From assembly GCA_963974675.1 (NCBI GenBank), contig CAXBDQ010000009.1, positions 31,183-95,182 on the forward strand: a stretch of DNA of 64,000 nt, written 5' to 3'. This DNA comes from Porticoccus sp963974675 (GTDB lineage Bacteria > Pseudomonadota > Gammaproteobacteria > Pseudomonadales > Porticoccaceae). The notes beneath the pieces are model-generated. The model ran no database searches and was not told where the DNA came from. It saw nothing but the letters and a program-made list of their open reading frames with translations. Shown in pieces: positions 27,143 to 36,471 of this stretch (position 1 is its first letter; every line of letters starts with the position of its first letter). Position numbers and translations under genes: made by a program.

Positions 27143-27838
27143 TTAACTGGTGCTGGCTTCTACGCCGTTAATCAGCCGGGAGAAGGTCTGGGGGTCAGCC
27201 AAATGCCCTGTGTCGTCCAAAGCAGGATATTCCAGTCCTCTTTCTCGACAGATACGGGCTATAACTGGCTGACACCACTCAAAGAGCAAGGTTTGATATT
27301 CATCTTGGGGTAAATGGCAACGGTCATACATGCCCGCCTCACTTCGCTGGCGTTGCGCCTCGGCCAAAATAATGGCGCAAGCCGCTGAGACATTAAAAGA
27401 CTCGGCCATGCCCATCATAGGAATAATGACAGTGCCATCTAGCCGACTATAGGCACTGTCACTCACCCCCCACTTTTCTGCGCCCAATAACAATGCCGTC
27501 GGCCGAGTGTAGTCAACCTCACGATAATCTACGGCATGTTCATCAAAATGTGCTGCCACAATCTGGAGACCCCGCTGCTGAAGATTTTCGATGGGAATGA
27601 CGATGTTGTTATGGACTATTGTTTTAACCCATTTATGAGCACCCAGGGAGGTGCCGGTGTGGGGCCGATATACTCCCTTTTCATACACTGAATGGACCTG
27701 ATGTATTCCTACCGCATCTGCCGTTCGAGTAATCGCCGATAAATTCTGTCCTTTATGAACCTGATCGGTAATCACGGTTAAATCGGTCTGGCGACTATTG
27801 AGGACTTTCAGTATTTTTTCGTAACGTGCTGGCGTCAT
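27143..27838 (-). CDS. trmH: tRNA (guanosine(18)-2'-O)-methyltransferase
   Basis: A 231-residue SPOUT methyltransferase that makes Gm18 in tRNA. The N-terminal MTPARYEKILKVLNSRQTDLT and N-(L)SAITRTADAVG motifs (quoted in part) and the knot segment IIPMMGMAESFNVSAA match E. coli TrmH closely, as does the C-terminal extension. This favours TrmH over the RlmB subgroup. It is a lone gene on the minus strand, divergent from the Ap4A phosphorylase gene. Confidence 0.94.
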   Translation of the reverse strand: MTPARYEKILKVLNSRQTDLTVITDQVHKGQNLSAITRTADAVGIHQVHSVYEKGVYRPHTGTSLGAHKWVKTIVHNNIVIPIENLQQRGLQIVAAHFDEHAVDYREVDYTRPTALLLGAEKWGVSDSAYSRLDGTVIIPMMGMAESFNVSAACAIILAEAQRQRSEAGMYDRCHLPQDEYQTLLFEWCQPVIARICRERGLEYPALDDTGHLADPQTFSRLINGVEASTS

Positions 27839-27992
27839 CCGCGCATTATGTCAGAGAGCACAAAAATCAAAAACCATCTACTAATCGAAAATATCTTCCA
27901 CTGAACCGTTAACAAGGTAGTAAACCTTGATCGCCTACCCATTTAGATGCAAATTAACAATAAAGCATCGACACCCAACAGGGAGATCCGTT

Positions 27993-28916
27993 TTGACCAA
28001 CTACTTACACAATAAAGCACTGTGGCAACAAGTAGAGACAGTCACTGACTCAGCCCTTGCCTGCGGTGCTCTCCAATCCATCCCCACCCACTGCGAAACA
28101 AGGGAAATTCCTTTCAGTGAAAGTGCGTGTGGTGACAACCTGATGTGTTTTCAAATAAGAGTAGTGGAAAACCTGGTTCGGAAATCAAAAGAAGTACAGC
28201 AGAGAGCAAAACAAACGCCCAACCCAAAAGATTTTGACCCATTTCTACCCTATGACCCAGCCCTGTATGTGGGCGAACTGACAGACCATTACCGCTGTCT
28301 GTTAAATAAATTCAACGTGATTGATCACCACATATTAATGGTGACTAAGCAGTTTTTGCCGCAACAAACTGCCCTGAACACGGAAGACTTTCTGGCCGCT
28401 CAAATTTGTCTCCAAGCTCAGGATGGTTTGGTCTTCTATAATGGAGGCCCAATAGCCGGAGCTAGTGTGGAGCATAAGCATCTACAAATGATCCCCCTCC
28501 CCCTATCATCAACAACCATCTTCCCCTTTGCAGACTTGTTCTCTCAGCTCACTCTACGCGAGGGAATTTGTACTGAGATGCCCCTGTCTTTTAGGCACAG
28601 AATAATGCCGACAAAATGTCCTACTTCAACACCCTATAACCAGCTAAAAACATTTGCCGAGGAAAATTGTCGAGGCTACTACCATTTACTGAAAAGCCTG
28701 AACCTTACGATGGACCGCAATGGATATATGCCTCCCCATAATATGCTGATGACCAGAGACTATCTCTGGGTGATTCCTCGCACTCAAGAGAGCCACCAAG
28801 GGCTCACTATCAATGCTCTAGGTTTTGCCGGTATGCTCCTAGTTAAGAATGAGACACAGCTAAAACTTTTAGATGATATTGGATGCCATGAGCTATTAAA
28901 GGCTGTCACCCTGTAA
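27993..28916 (+). CDS. Ap4A phosphorylase / ATP adenylyltransferase
   Basis: A 307-residue protein of the Apa1/Apa2 branch of the HIT superfamily. The catalytic segment GASVEHKHLQMIPLP has the H-x-H-L-Q pattern with His161 and His163. The conserved NKFNVIDHHILMVTK and FYNGGPIAGAS segments agree with fungal and cyanobacterial Ap4A phosphorylases, which split Ap4A to ADP and ATP with phosphate. The start is a TTG at 27993 with GGGAGA 6 bp upstream, favoured over the TTG at 27927. The usual gammaproteobacterial Ap4A enzyme is ApaH; whether this organism also has it cannot be seen here. Confidence 0.85.
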   Translation: MTNYLHNKALWQQVETVTDSALACGALQSIPTHCETREIPFSESACGDNLMCFQIRVVENLVRKSKEVQQRAKQTPNPKDFDPFLPYDPALYVGELTDHYRCLLNKFNVIDHHILMVTKQFLPQQTALNTEDFLAAQICLQAQDGLVFYNGGPIAGASVEHKHLQMIPLPLSSTTIFPFADLFSQLTLREGICTEMPLSFRHRIMPTKCPTSTPYNQLKTFAEENCRGYYHLLKSLNLTMDRNGYMPPHNMLMTRDYLWVIPRTQESHQGLTINALGFAGMLLVKNETQLKLLDDIGCHELLKAVTL

Positions 28917-29226
28917 CAAAGGCGATAGCAATTCTTATCAGCTCCATCTGCATTTTTTGTATGAATCTCCCTTGAACTAAAAAAAATCATCCCTATCTAA
29001 AATCTGAGCATTTAGTTCTTGGTATGTTTATATGAGAACGTTTCCTATAGCTATAACAAGAGTGTATGAACAATGTTTTTTTCAGTGAACTTTTCGGTGT
29101 ACTATGCACATCCGCTGAGCTTTACGCGCGCTCTGACAGGGATAGACACGTCTCTCATACCAAAGACTAATATTGATACTGATGCCCTGTATTTATAACT
29201 AAAAATTTTCACAACCGGAGGACACC
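28917..29226. other. Intergenic region upstream of the Gld-type ABC operon
   Basis: 310 bp with no gene. A possible promoter is TTGAAC (28972-28977), 16 bp, TATCTA (28994-28999), which would leave a leader of over 200 nt. A loose inverted repeat GTTCT/AGAAC (29015-29019, 29035-29039) is present but may be chance. A clear ribosome-binding site (CGGAGG) precedes the ABC ATPase gene. Confidence 0.4.
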
Positions 29227-30207
29227 ATGCTGGAAGTCAGGCAGTTGACAAGGTTGTATGGCGATTTTAAAGCCGTTGATAATGTCAGCTTCAAAATAAA
29301 AAAAGGTGAGATTGTTGGTTTACTGGGCCATAACGGTGCTGGTAAAACGACGATCATGAAAATGCTCAGTGGTTTTATTGAAGCGAACCATGGCTCTATC
29401 TTTATTGACGATATCAACCTTCAGCAAGATCCTAAAAAGGCACAGAGGTATCTCGGTTATTTACCAGAGAACCTGCCCATTTATCCTGAAATGATTGTGG
29501 CCGATTACCTCGATTATATTAGTGAAATGAAAGGTATTAGGGGTGATGAAAAAATATCAGAGATAAGGCGTGTTATTCAGGCAACGGATATCGTGCCTAA
29601 GCTGCTATCCCCCATATCGACCCTGTCTCGCGGCTATAAACAACGTGTCGGTGTCGCACAAGCCATTTTGGGAAGGCCCAAACTATTGATTCTGGATGAG
29701 CCGACAAATGGCCTAGACCCTACACAAACACAACTTATTAGGGCTTTGATCCGAAACCTTGCCAACGATGCGACAGTCATTCTATCTACCCACATCATGC
29801 AGGAAGTGGATGCCCTCTGTGACCGGGCACTGATTATTCGCAATGGCAAACTGGCTGTCGATGCACAACTAGAAAAGCTTAGAGAAAGTAACCATTTGCT
29901 GTTGTCGACCTCATTACCAACAGACAAGCTCACGGCGTTATTACAACCACTCAGCGCTGTCGTGAAGGTAGAAGAAATATCCGCAGATCAATCTGACGCG
30001 AAGCCCTCTGTTTATCGTTACCGGCTAAGCGTAAAAGAGATGAGTGATCATTTTGCTCTCTGCGGAGAAATTGCCAATTTCATTGTTGCTTCTGGTGCTA
30101 CGTTATACGCCATTAGCCAGGAGCATCGTGACCTGGAAACACTGTTTAGGGAGGTCAATGAAAATCCTGTGGAAGCAATTGATGAGGAGGTTCAAAATGC
30201 AGCCTAA
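29227..30207 (+). CDS. ABC transporter ATP-binding protein, GldA-like
   Basis: A 326-residue ATPase. It has Walker A GHNGAGKTT (about residues 36-44), signature LSRGYKQRVG, Walker B LLILDEPTNGLDP and the switch His in STHIMQEVD. After the NBD (to about residue 220) a C-terminal extension of about 100 residues follows, typical of GldA/NosF-type ATPases. A good ribosome-binding site precedes the ATG. The gene overlaps the next by 11 bp, so ATPase and permease are coupled. The system is discussed under the next two genes. Confidence 0.92.
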   Translation: MLEVRQLTRLYGDFKAVDNVSFKIKKGEIVGLLGHNGAGKTTIMKMLSGFIEANHGSIFIDDINLQQDPKKAQRYLGYLPENLPIYPEMIVADYLDYISEMKGIRGDEKISEIRRVIQATDIVPKLLSPISTLSRGYKQRVGVAQAILGRPKLLILDEPTNGLDPTQTQLIRALIRNLANDATVILSTHIMQEVDALCDRALIIRNGKLAVDAQLEKLRESNHLLLSTSLPTDKLTALLQPLSAVVKVEEISADQSDAKPSVYRYRLSVKEMSDHFALCGEIANFIVASGATLYAISQEHRDLETLFREVNENPVEAIDEEVQNAA

Positions 30208-33052
30208 AGCCAAACACCTACCAGTGATTCGTCGTATTGCAGCGAAAGAAATTACCCTGTTTTTTGCATCACCCATTGCCTACTTATTCTTGGCAACATT
30301 CGCGGCTATTTCTTTATTTGTGTTCTTCTGGGGAGAATCCTACTTCTCAAGAAATATCGCAGATATTCGCCCACTATTTGAGTGGATGCCGGTATTACTG
30401 GTATTTCTCACCAGCACACTGACGATGCGTCTGTGGAGTGAAGAACGTAGAACCGGGACTCTGGAACATATTCTTACCCAGCCACTACCTTTATGGCACT
30501 TTGTCGCCGGTAAATTTTTAGGCTGCCTAGTGTTACTCGCTATTGCCCTGATTATTACCATACCGCTTCCTATCACCGTTTCACAAATGGGAGAACTGGA
30601 CTGGGGTCCTATTTGGACGGGATATCTGGCCGCTTTTTTATTAGGTGCCGCCTACCTATCTATCGGTTTGTATGTCTCAGCCAAAAGTGACAACCAAATC
30701 GTCAGCCTTATTTGTGCTGTCGCCTTATCTGGTCTGTTCTATTTAATCGGAACTACCACGATCACTGATTTTTTTGGCAACCAGGCCGGGGAGTGGTTTA
30801 GATTATTTGGCACGGGTTCACGGTTTGACTCAATAACCCGTGGTGTCATTGATATCAGGGATCTCTATTACTACTTCAGTATCATTTTTGTGTTCCTCTC
30901 CCTCAACATATTCACCTTGGAGAGAGAACGCTGGGCTGAACATACCTCTACACCTCGCCACAGGACTTGGCGTATCGTCACTGCATTGGCCATTATCAAT
31001 GTCATTGGTGTCAACTTGTGGCTCGGACAGGTAACGTCACTTCGTATAGATACCACTGAAGGTAGCCAGTACTCTATCTCTGCTTCTACCAAAGACTATT
31101 TAAGCCAGTTACAGGAGCCACTGCTGATTCGGGGCTATTTCAGCGGTAAAACCCACCCCATGTTGGCACCTCTGGTTCCCCAGATAAAAGATTTGATACA
31201 CGAATATGAAATTGCCAGTCGAGGAAAAGTACGGATTGAGTTTGTCGATCCTATTACCAATCTCGAATTGGAGGAAGAAGCCAATCAAAAATACGGTGTT
31301 AGGCCTATTCCCCTCCAAGTAGCTGACCGCTATCAATCTGCCATTGTAAATTCTTACTTCCACATTCTGATCAATTATGGCGATGAGTTTGAAGTGTTGG
31401 ATTTCCAAGACTTAATTGAAACCAAGGCACAGGGCGACAAAGATTTTCAAATCAAACTGCGTAACCCTGAATACGACCTGACCCGGAGTATCAAAAAGGT
31501 GTTAAACAGCTACCGCAGTGGTGGGAATCTGTTTGAGACCATTAAAGGTGAACTCACTTTTAATGCCTATATTTCTACTGACGCCCTACTTCCCGATGAT
31601 TTGATCGCTCATAAAAAAGATATCATCGAAGTGGCCAATGCCTTAGCTGAAGATTCCAACGGTCGCTTTAAAGTCAATGTTATTGACCCCTATGCGGGCA
31701 ACAGCGCTGTGGCCAAAAAGCTAACCCATGAATATGGACTCAAGCCACTCTCAACCGACAGAAGGTTTGGTGGTGATTTCTTCTATTTCCATCTGATTCT
31801 GGAAAAAGATGATATGGCCATTCAGATACCACTGGAAGATAAGAGCAAGCTCAGTTTTGAGCGCAACCTCAAGGCTGCAGTGAAGCGCTTTGGTAAAGGG
31901 TTTATTAAAACCATTGGCTTAGTTAAACCACAAGATGACCCTAAACTGGAACAAATCGGCATCGCTGTACCACAATTTAATCAGTTGGCAGCATTTCTTG
32001 GTACAGACCTCAACATCCGAGATGAAGATGTCAGTGATGGTAATGTTTCTGGTGATATAGATATTCTGTTAGTCGCAGCACCGAACGCTATGGGCCCGAA
32101 AGAAATCTTTGCCATCGATCAATTTCTGATGAAAGGCGGTTCCGTTATTGCCATGTCCTCCCCTTACACCATGACATTAGGACAAGGTGGACTAGGATTG
32201 GCCAAGCTCGAGGGTGAATTCAAAGACTGGTTAAGACATAACGGTCTCGACATGGAAGACAAGCTTGTGCTTGATATGCAAAACAAAGCATTTCCTTTGC
32301 CTGTTATGCGTAATGCGGGTGGTCATCAAGTACAGGAAGTCAGAATGATCGAATACCCCTACTTCGCTGATGTAAGAAGTAAAGGTTTCAATCAGGAAAA
32401 CCCTATCACCGCCAACTTGGCACAAATGACCATGACCTGGAGTTCACCCATCAGTGTTGATCCCGAAAAAAACAGCAACAGGACTGTAACTGAGTTACTA
32501 CACAGTTCTGATAATTCGTGGCTTTCGGATAACACTGAAATCATGCCGGAAATTGATGATCAAGGCATGACCTCATTCCGCCGCGAAGGTGAGCTTAGTT
32601 CACACTTATTGGGCGTTATCAGTGAAGGAGAATTCACCTCTTATTTTACTGGAAAAGCATCGCCTTTAAACACAGAGGAAGCCGGTGACAGCACATCCAA
32701 TGTGATAGAAAAATCACCGACTTCAGCTCAAATTATTTTGTTTAGCTCCAATGATTTCCTGAGAGATCAGACATTAACCATTGCGAACTCAGCTGTTGGT
32801 AGTGAATACCGTGGAAGTTTGGAGCTTATTGCCAACACTGTGGACTGGGCGCTGGAGGATGCCGGTCTTCTCAGTATTCGTTCTCGCGGACACTTCAACC
32901 GTACCCTGCCGCCCATGGAGCATGATACCCAGCTGTTCTGGGAATACCTTAACTATGGGTTGATCATTGCCGCTCTGATAATCATTGCACTAATACGAAA
33001 AATTCGTCAGAAGTCACGGCAACAACGCTACTTAACTCAGCTGGCTAATTAA
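30197..33052 (+). CDS. Fused ABC-2 permease and GldG-like auxiliary protein (GldFG)
   Basis: A 951-residue protein. The ATG at 30197 is chosen because GAGGAGG lies 6 bp upstream; the open frame extends further up inside the ATPase gene but without support. Residues 1 to about 240 form an ABC-2 permease with six transmembrane helices (GldF part, with SEERRTGTLEHILTQPL). From about residue 260 comes a GldG-type domain (ABC_transp_aux): a helix, a large periplasmic region and a C-terminal helix near residue 925. GldF and GldG are separate in Bacteroidota, where they take part in gliding; the fused form occurs in many non-gliding gammaproteobacteria and its substrate is unknown. Confidence 0.88.
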   Translation: MQPKAKHLPVIRRIAAKEITLFFASPIAYLFLATFAAISLFVFFWGESYFSRNIADIRPLFEWMPVLLVFLTSTLTMRLWSEERRTGTLEHILTQPLPLWHFVAGKFLGCLVLLAIALIITIPLPITVSQMGELDWGPIWTGYLAAFLLGAAYLSIGLYVSAKSDNQIVSLICAVALSGLFYLIGTTTITDFFGNQAGEWFRLFGTGSRFDSITRGVIDIRDLYYYFSIIFVFLSLNIFTLERERWAEHTSTPRHRTWRIVTALAIINVIGVNLWLGQVTSLRIDTTEGSQYSISASTKDYLSQLQEPLLIRGYFSGKTHPMLAPLVPQIKDLIHEYEIASRGKVRIEFVDPITNLELEEEANQKYGVRPIPLQVADRYQSAIVNSYFHILINYGDEFEVLDFQDLIETKAQGDKDFQIKLRNPEYDLTRSIKKVLNSYRSGGNLFETIKGELTFNAYISTDALLPDDLIAHKKDIIEVANALAEDSNGRFKVNVIDPYAGNSAVAKKLTHEYGLKPLSTDRRFGGDFFYFHLILEKDDMAIQIPLEDKSKLSFERNLKAAVKRFGKGFIKTIGLVKPQDDPKLEQIGIAVPQFNQLAAFLGTDLNIRDEDVSDGNVSGDIDILLVAAPNAMGPKEIFAIDQFLMKGGSVIAMSSPYTMTLGQGGLGLAKLEGEFKDWLRHNGLDMEDKLVLDMQNKAFPLPVMRNAGGHQVQEVRMIEYPYFADVRSKGFNQENPITANLAQMTMTWSSPISVDPEKNSNRTVTELLHSSDNSWLSDNTEIMPEIDDQGMTSFRREGELSSHLLGVISEGEFTSYFTGKASPLNTEEAGDSTSNVIEKSPTSAQIILFSSNDFLRDQTLTIANSAVGSEYRGSLELIANTVDWALEDAGLLSIRSRGHFNRTLPPMEHDTQLFWEYLNYGLIIAALIIIALIRKIRQKSRQQRYLTQLAN

Positions 33053-33064
33053 GGGAGAGCTCCA

Positions 33065-34015
33065 ATGAAAAAGCTAAAATTCTGGCTTACAAGCCTTTTG
33101 CTCCTTCAAGTGTTGCTCGCTACTGCGCTGCTATGGAATAACCAAAGGGAGATGATCAAAAATCAGCCAAAACCTTTGCTCAACATTGATTGGAAAACTG
33201 TTGATAAGCTCACCATTGAGGATACAAGTGGCGGTATCACACTGGTTAAAAATGACCAATCATGGTCTCTTTCCAATCAACAATTACCCGCCAGCAATGA
33301 AGACATCAATGAGTTTTTTCATCAGCTGAAAGCACTAAAAACGGGCTGGCCTGTCGCCACCCTGAGTAGTAGCCACAAACGGTTTGAGGTGTCAGATGAC
33401 AAGTTTGTGAGACGTCTTCACTTATACAGCAAGGGCAAGGTCATCGGTAAGTTGTTTTTTGGTAGCTCTATCGGTCTACGTCAGTCTAATGTCCGTAGAG
33501 ATGGAGATGATTCTATCTACAATGCTCAACTCGACACTCTCGATATTAGTGCCAATCCAGAGATCTGGTTCGATAAATCCCTGCTCGCCGCCAGTGACAT
33601 CAGTGCCATTAAAGGGCCTGATTACAATCTTAAAAGAAACGGCGCCACCTGGGGATTTAATCGTTCTGGACCCTCTATTTTCCTCGGCAACAGTAAGCAA
33701 GGGCGGCTTAATCAAGACAAAGTAGATGAATTAACAGGGGCACTTGCTAATCTCCCTATTCTGAAAATCTCTTCGTTGAAACCAGATTTAAATGCAGAGG
33801 GGACAGAGAAAGTAAAAATAGAGGTCACTGACGATAAAGGTAGTTGGATTTACCACTTTATCAAAGCGGGTGATAACTATTATGTAAGCCGTAATGACAG
33901 AGAGGAACTGTTCACTCTGGATAAAACAGTTTACGAAAAAATTGCCGCGGTGAAACAATCTGAACTGATCTTTGCCAAACCCACCCCCCCTGCTCCAGAT
34001 GAAAGCATTCAATAA
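33065..34015 (+). CDS. DUF4340 domain protein
   Basis: A 316-residue protein with one N-terminal transmembrane helix or uncleaved signal (about residues 5-23) and a periplasmic part made of repeated beta-rich units, including SWSLSNQQLPASNEDINEFF-like and FGSSIGLRQSNVR segments (quoted in part). DUF4340 genes regularly follow GldA/GldG genes, so it is probably the periplasmic partner of this exporter. The start at 33065 follows GGGAGAG, 13 bp after the permease stop. Transcription should end at the hairpin at 34035-34067. Confidence 0.88.
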   Translation: MKKLKFWLTSLLLLQVLLATALLWNNQREMIKNQPKPLLNIDWKTVDKLTIEDTSGGITLVKNDQSWSLSNQQLPASNEDINEFFHQLKALKTGWPVATLSSSHKRFEVSDDKFVRRLHLYSKGKVIGKLFFGSSIGLRQSNVRRDGDDSIYNAQLDTLDISANPEIWFDKSLLAASDISAIKGPDYNLKRNGATWGFNRSGPSIFLGNSKQGRLNQDKVDELTGALANLPILKISSLKPDLNAEGTEKVKIEVTDDKGSWIYHFIKAGDNYYVSRNDREELFTLDKTVYEKIAAVKQSELIFAKPTPPAPDESIQ

Positions 34016-34034
34016 CTGGGGTTAAAAAAGACCG

Positions 34035-34067
34035 AAAAAGCCTGGCACTCACGATGTCGGGCTTTTT
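34035..34067. terminator. Bidirectional terminator between the DUF4340 gene and tatD
   Basis: Arms AAAAAGCCTGGCA and TGTCGGGCTTTTT pair over 13 bp with two G-U pairs and a 7-nt loop, followed by further T residues. A-tract and T-tract lie on opposite sides, so it can end both the plus-strand ABC operon and the minus-strand tatD operon, whose stop is at 34074. Confidence 0.88.
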
Positions 34068-34073
34068 TTCGTC

Positions 34074-34856
34074 TTATTGACAATGAGAAAGGAATAACTG
34101 CTCGTAATTATGTGACGTGACTTCAGCTACCTCCTCATAAGTAATGCCTTTTATCTCAGCCACTGCCTTCGCTACTTCTAACACATACTGAGGCTCATTT
34201 TGCTTTCCCCTATGAGGAACAGGAGCGAGCCAAGGAGCATCTGTTTCTACCAACATCCGTTCCAAAGGCACTTTTTTAACCACCTCTCTTAAAACCGAGG
34301 CATTGCGAAAAGTGATAATGCCGGAAAAAGAAAGGTAGAAATTAAGCGCCAAGGCATCACGCGCCATGTCCCATGTTTCGGTAAAGCAATGGAGGACACC
34401 CGCAGAAGTTGTATTCGCATGATCACGTAGAATGGACATCGTTTCTGCCCGTGCTTCTCGGGTGTGAACGATCACAGGCTTCAGCAGCTGACTGGCAGCC
34501 TTCAGATGACGAATAAAGCTTTCCTGCTGCCACTCTGCCGAATCACTATCATAGTAGTTATCCAGCCCCGTCTCACCAATAGCAACCACTTTAGAGTGGC
34601 GACCCAGTTCAACCAGCTCAGAAATCTCTGGCATAGCCGGTCTAGTTTCCTGTAATGGGTGCACACCAACAGAGACCATTACATCATCAAACTCTGCTGT
34701 TAACTCGAGAAGTTTTCTGGATGAATCTAAGTCGACGCCCACGCTCAAGAAACGATGGACACCGCGACTTCGTGCAGCTTGAAGCAAGTTTTCGAGAGAG
34801 TTGTCATGGTCTGTCAAATCCAGATGATCGAGATGACAATGGGAATCCACCAACAC
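34074..34856 (-). CDS. tatD: TatD family metal-dependent deoxyribonuclease
   Basis: A 260-residue TIM-barrel metallohydrolase. The N-terminal DSHCHLDHLD gives the H-x-H metal ligands, GETGLDNYY the bridging Glu, and later VHTREA, LHCFTET and VETDAPWL the remaining ligands. In Pseudomonas the gene next to pilZ in this cluster is of the YcfH subgroup, and the same order holds here (tmk-holB-pilZ-tatD). It is the last gene of the cluster and stops just before a terminator. The exact substrate within the TatD family is uncertain. Confidence 0.93.
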   Translation of the reverse strand: MLVDSHCHLDHLDLTDHDNSLENLLQAARSRGVHRFLSVGVDLDSSRKLLELTAEFDDVMVSVGVHPLQETRPAMPEISELVELGRHSKVVAIGETGLDNYYDSDSAEWQQESFIRHLKAASQLLKPVIVHTREARAETMSILRDHANTTSAGVLHCFTETWDMARDALALNFYLSFSGIITFRNASVLREVVKKVPLERMLVETDAPWLAPVPHRGKQNEPQYVLEVAKAVAEIKGITYEEVAEVTSHNYEQLFLSHCQ

Positions 34857-34965
34857 GATTTGGCATTCCTTGTATATCTATGGGGTTATATCGTACCGCT
34901 ACGTCTTAATCTGGCAGACGCTTATGTCTTAGAACGACAACAGTTTGGAGCTAACCGGATGTCAT

Positions 34966-35319
34966 TTACATAGTATTGGTTGGTTTATCAGATTCCATCA
35001 TACCCGCCAAATAAGTCTCGAATTTGGCTTGTATGTCACCATGCTTTTCGCTGAGTTGAATACCAACACCTTCACGTCGGTTTCCACCCATCCCCTTGGG
35101 GGTTACCCACACGACTTTACCTGTGAGAGGAATACGCCCTGGCTCATCGATCAAATCAAGAAGCAAGAAAACCTCATCCCCCAACATGTAGCTTTTGCGT
35201 GTGGCAATAAACAGTCCACCATTTTTAACGAAGGACATATAGGCAACATAAAGTGCCTGAGGATCTTTAATTGAAAGATTCAGAATCCCGTTTCGAACAC
35301 CACCACCAAACGTCTCCAT
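34966..35319 (-). CDS. pilZ: Type IV pilus assembly protein PilZ
   Basis: A 117-residue single-domain protein very like P. aeruginosa PilZ: RNGILNLSIKD, VKNGGLFIATRKSYMLGDEVFLLLDL (quoted in part), GKVVWVTPKG and the C-terminal IETYL-like FETYLAG. The founding PilZ does not bind c-di-GMP strongly because it lacks the RxxxR motif, and none is seen here; it works with FimX and PilB in pilus assembly. The ATG at 35319 gives the family's length; a TTG at 35331 is an alternative. It lies between holB and tatD as in Pseudomonas. Confidence 0.93.
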   Translation of the reverse strand: METFGGGVRNGILNLSIKDPQALYVAYMSFVKNGGLFIATRKSYMLGDEVFLLLDLIDEPGRIPLTGKVVWVTPKGMGGNRREGVGIQLSEKHGDIQAKFETYLAGMMESDKPTNTM

Positions 35320-35478
35320 CTCAATAATCAACCCTATAAAATTTTCACAAGTTTACTATAGCAAGCTCTCCACCTTCCAGTGCTTGGAAAGCAAGGAACA
35401 AAAATACTCTCTTCACAACACCGATTGCGATGAAAAATGTTTGAAAAAAAAGCTAGTTAATAGCCCTTTCATTATTTA

Positions 35479-36471
35479 TCACGACTTCTTTGTGTTTCGT
35501 GTTGAAAATAGTTGCTGCCAGTTAAGTAATAACTCTTCCCAAAGTAACAGTAAATTTGGGTTTGCTGTGCTCTGCGCCAGCCTTTTAGCCTGAGTCAATC
35601 TATCCATATAGCGAAAAATCAAACGCTGTGAAATATTATTCTGTCCTGATCGAGACCCTTTAGCTTCTTCAGCCAAGAGGCTATAGAGCCAATCCAAGGC
35701 TACCTGAGGATCATTTTCTTGGCATGTTTCCGCCACACTTAAGGCTGAAATCCGCTGGGCAGACAGATCCTTAATCAAACCCTCAAATTTTCGCCTACGC
35801 TCGAGAAGGTCTGTTTCAAGTAGCTGTAAAGCTAGGAGAGGACGGCCATTGGCATACTGTAGAAGCTCTTCTATATCCTCTTGTTGCCCTGCTATCTGAG
35901 CCAACCATGGCCGGACTTCTGAAGCAGAAGGCACAGGAAATTTTATCATCCGACAACGGCTTCTTATGGTCGCTGATAACCTAGTCGGCTCATGGCTAAC
36001 CAACAACAACAGCGTACGCGGGCCAGGCTCTTCAAGGTTTTTTAATAAGGCATTGGCAGCATTGATATTCATTGATTCCGCCGGGTGAATAATCGCTACT
36101 TTCCAACCACCCTGCTGTGACGTTTTGGCAACAAAATCGCCCAACTCTCGAATGCTATCAATGCGAATGGCCTTGCCCTGTTCTTCAGGTTCTATTTTGA
36201 CCATATCAGGGTGATTTCCAGAAGACACCAGGTGGCATGACTTACACTGACCACAGGCATAGCCTCCAACCGGCTCTATGCACAATAGGCTCTGCGCCAA
36301 AGATAAAGCAAATTGATGCTTACCAATATGCCTTGAACCAACCAGACTCAGCGCATGTGGCAGTCGTTTCTGTTCTATTTGCAAACTAAGTTGCTGCCAC
36401 TGCGTTTTCTGCCAAGGGTAATGCATCGCTACTGTCTGCTGAGCAGGCTTGCTCATGCCAGCCTTACTCAT
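35479..36471 (-). CDS. holB: DNA polymerase III delta' subunit
   Basis: A 330-residue clamp-loader subunit of the AAA+ class. The zinc module is present as C-x8-C-x2-C-x2-C (CIEPVGGYACGQCKSC), and the SRC-type sensor segment is seen as TIRSRCRMIKFP. As expected for delta', the P-loop (VGSRHIGKHQFA) is degenerate, so it does not hydrolyse ATP. The ATG overlaps the tmk stop codon by 4 bp. The holB-pilZ gap of 159 bp holds nothing recognisable. Confidence 0.95.
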   Translation of the reverse strand: MSKAGMSKPAQQTVAMHYPWQKTQWQQLSLQIEQKRLPHALSLVGSRHIGKHQFALSLAQSLLCIEPVGGYACGQCKSCHLVSSGNHPDMVKIEPEEQGKAIRIDSIRELGDFVAKTSQQGGWKVAIIHPAESMNINAANALLKNLEEPGPRTLLLLVSHEPTRLSATIRSRCRMIKFPVPSASEVRPWLAQIAGQQEDIEELLQYANGRPLLALQLLETDLLERRRKFEGLIKDLSAQRISALSVAETCQENDPQVALDWLYSLLAEEAKGSRSGQNNISQRLIFRYMDRLTQAKRLAQSTANPNLLLLWEELLLNWQQLFSTRNTKKS

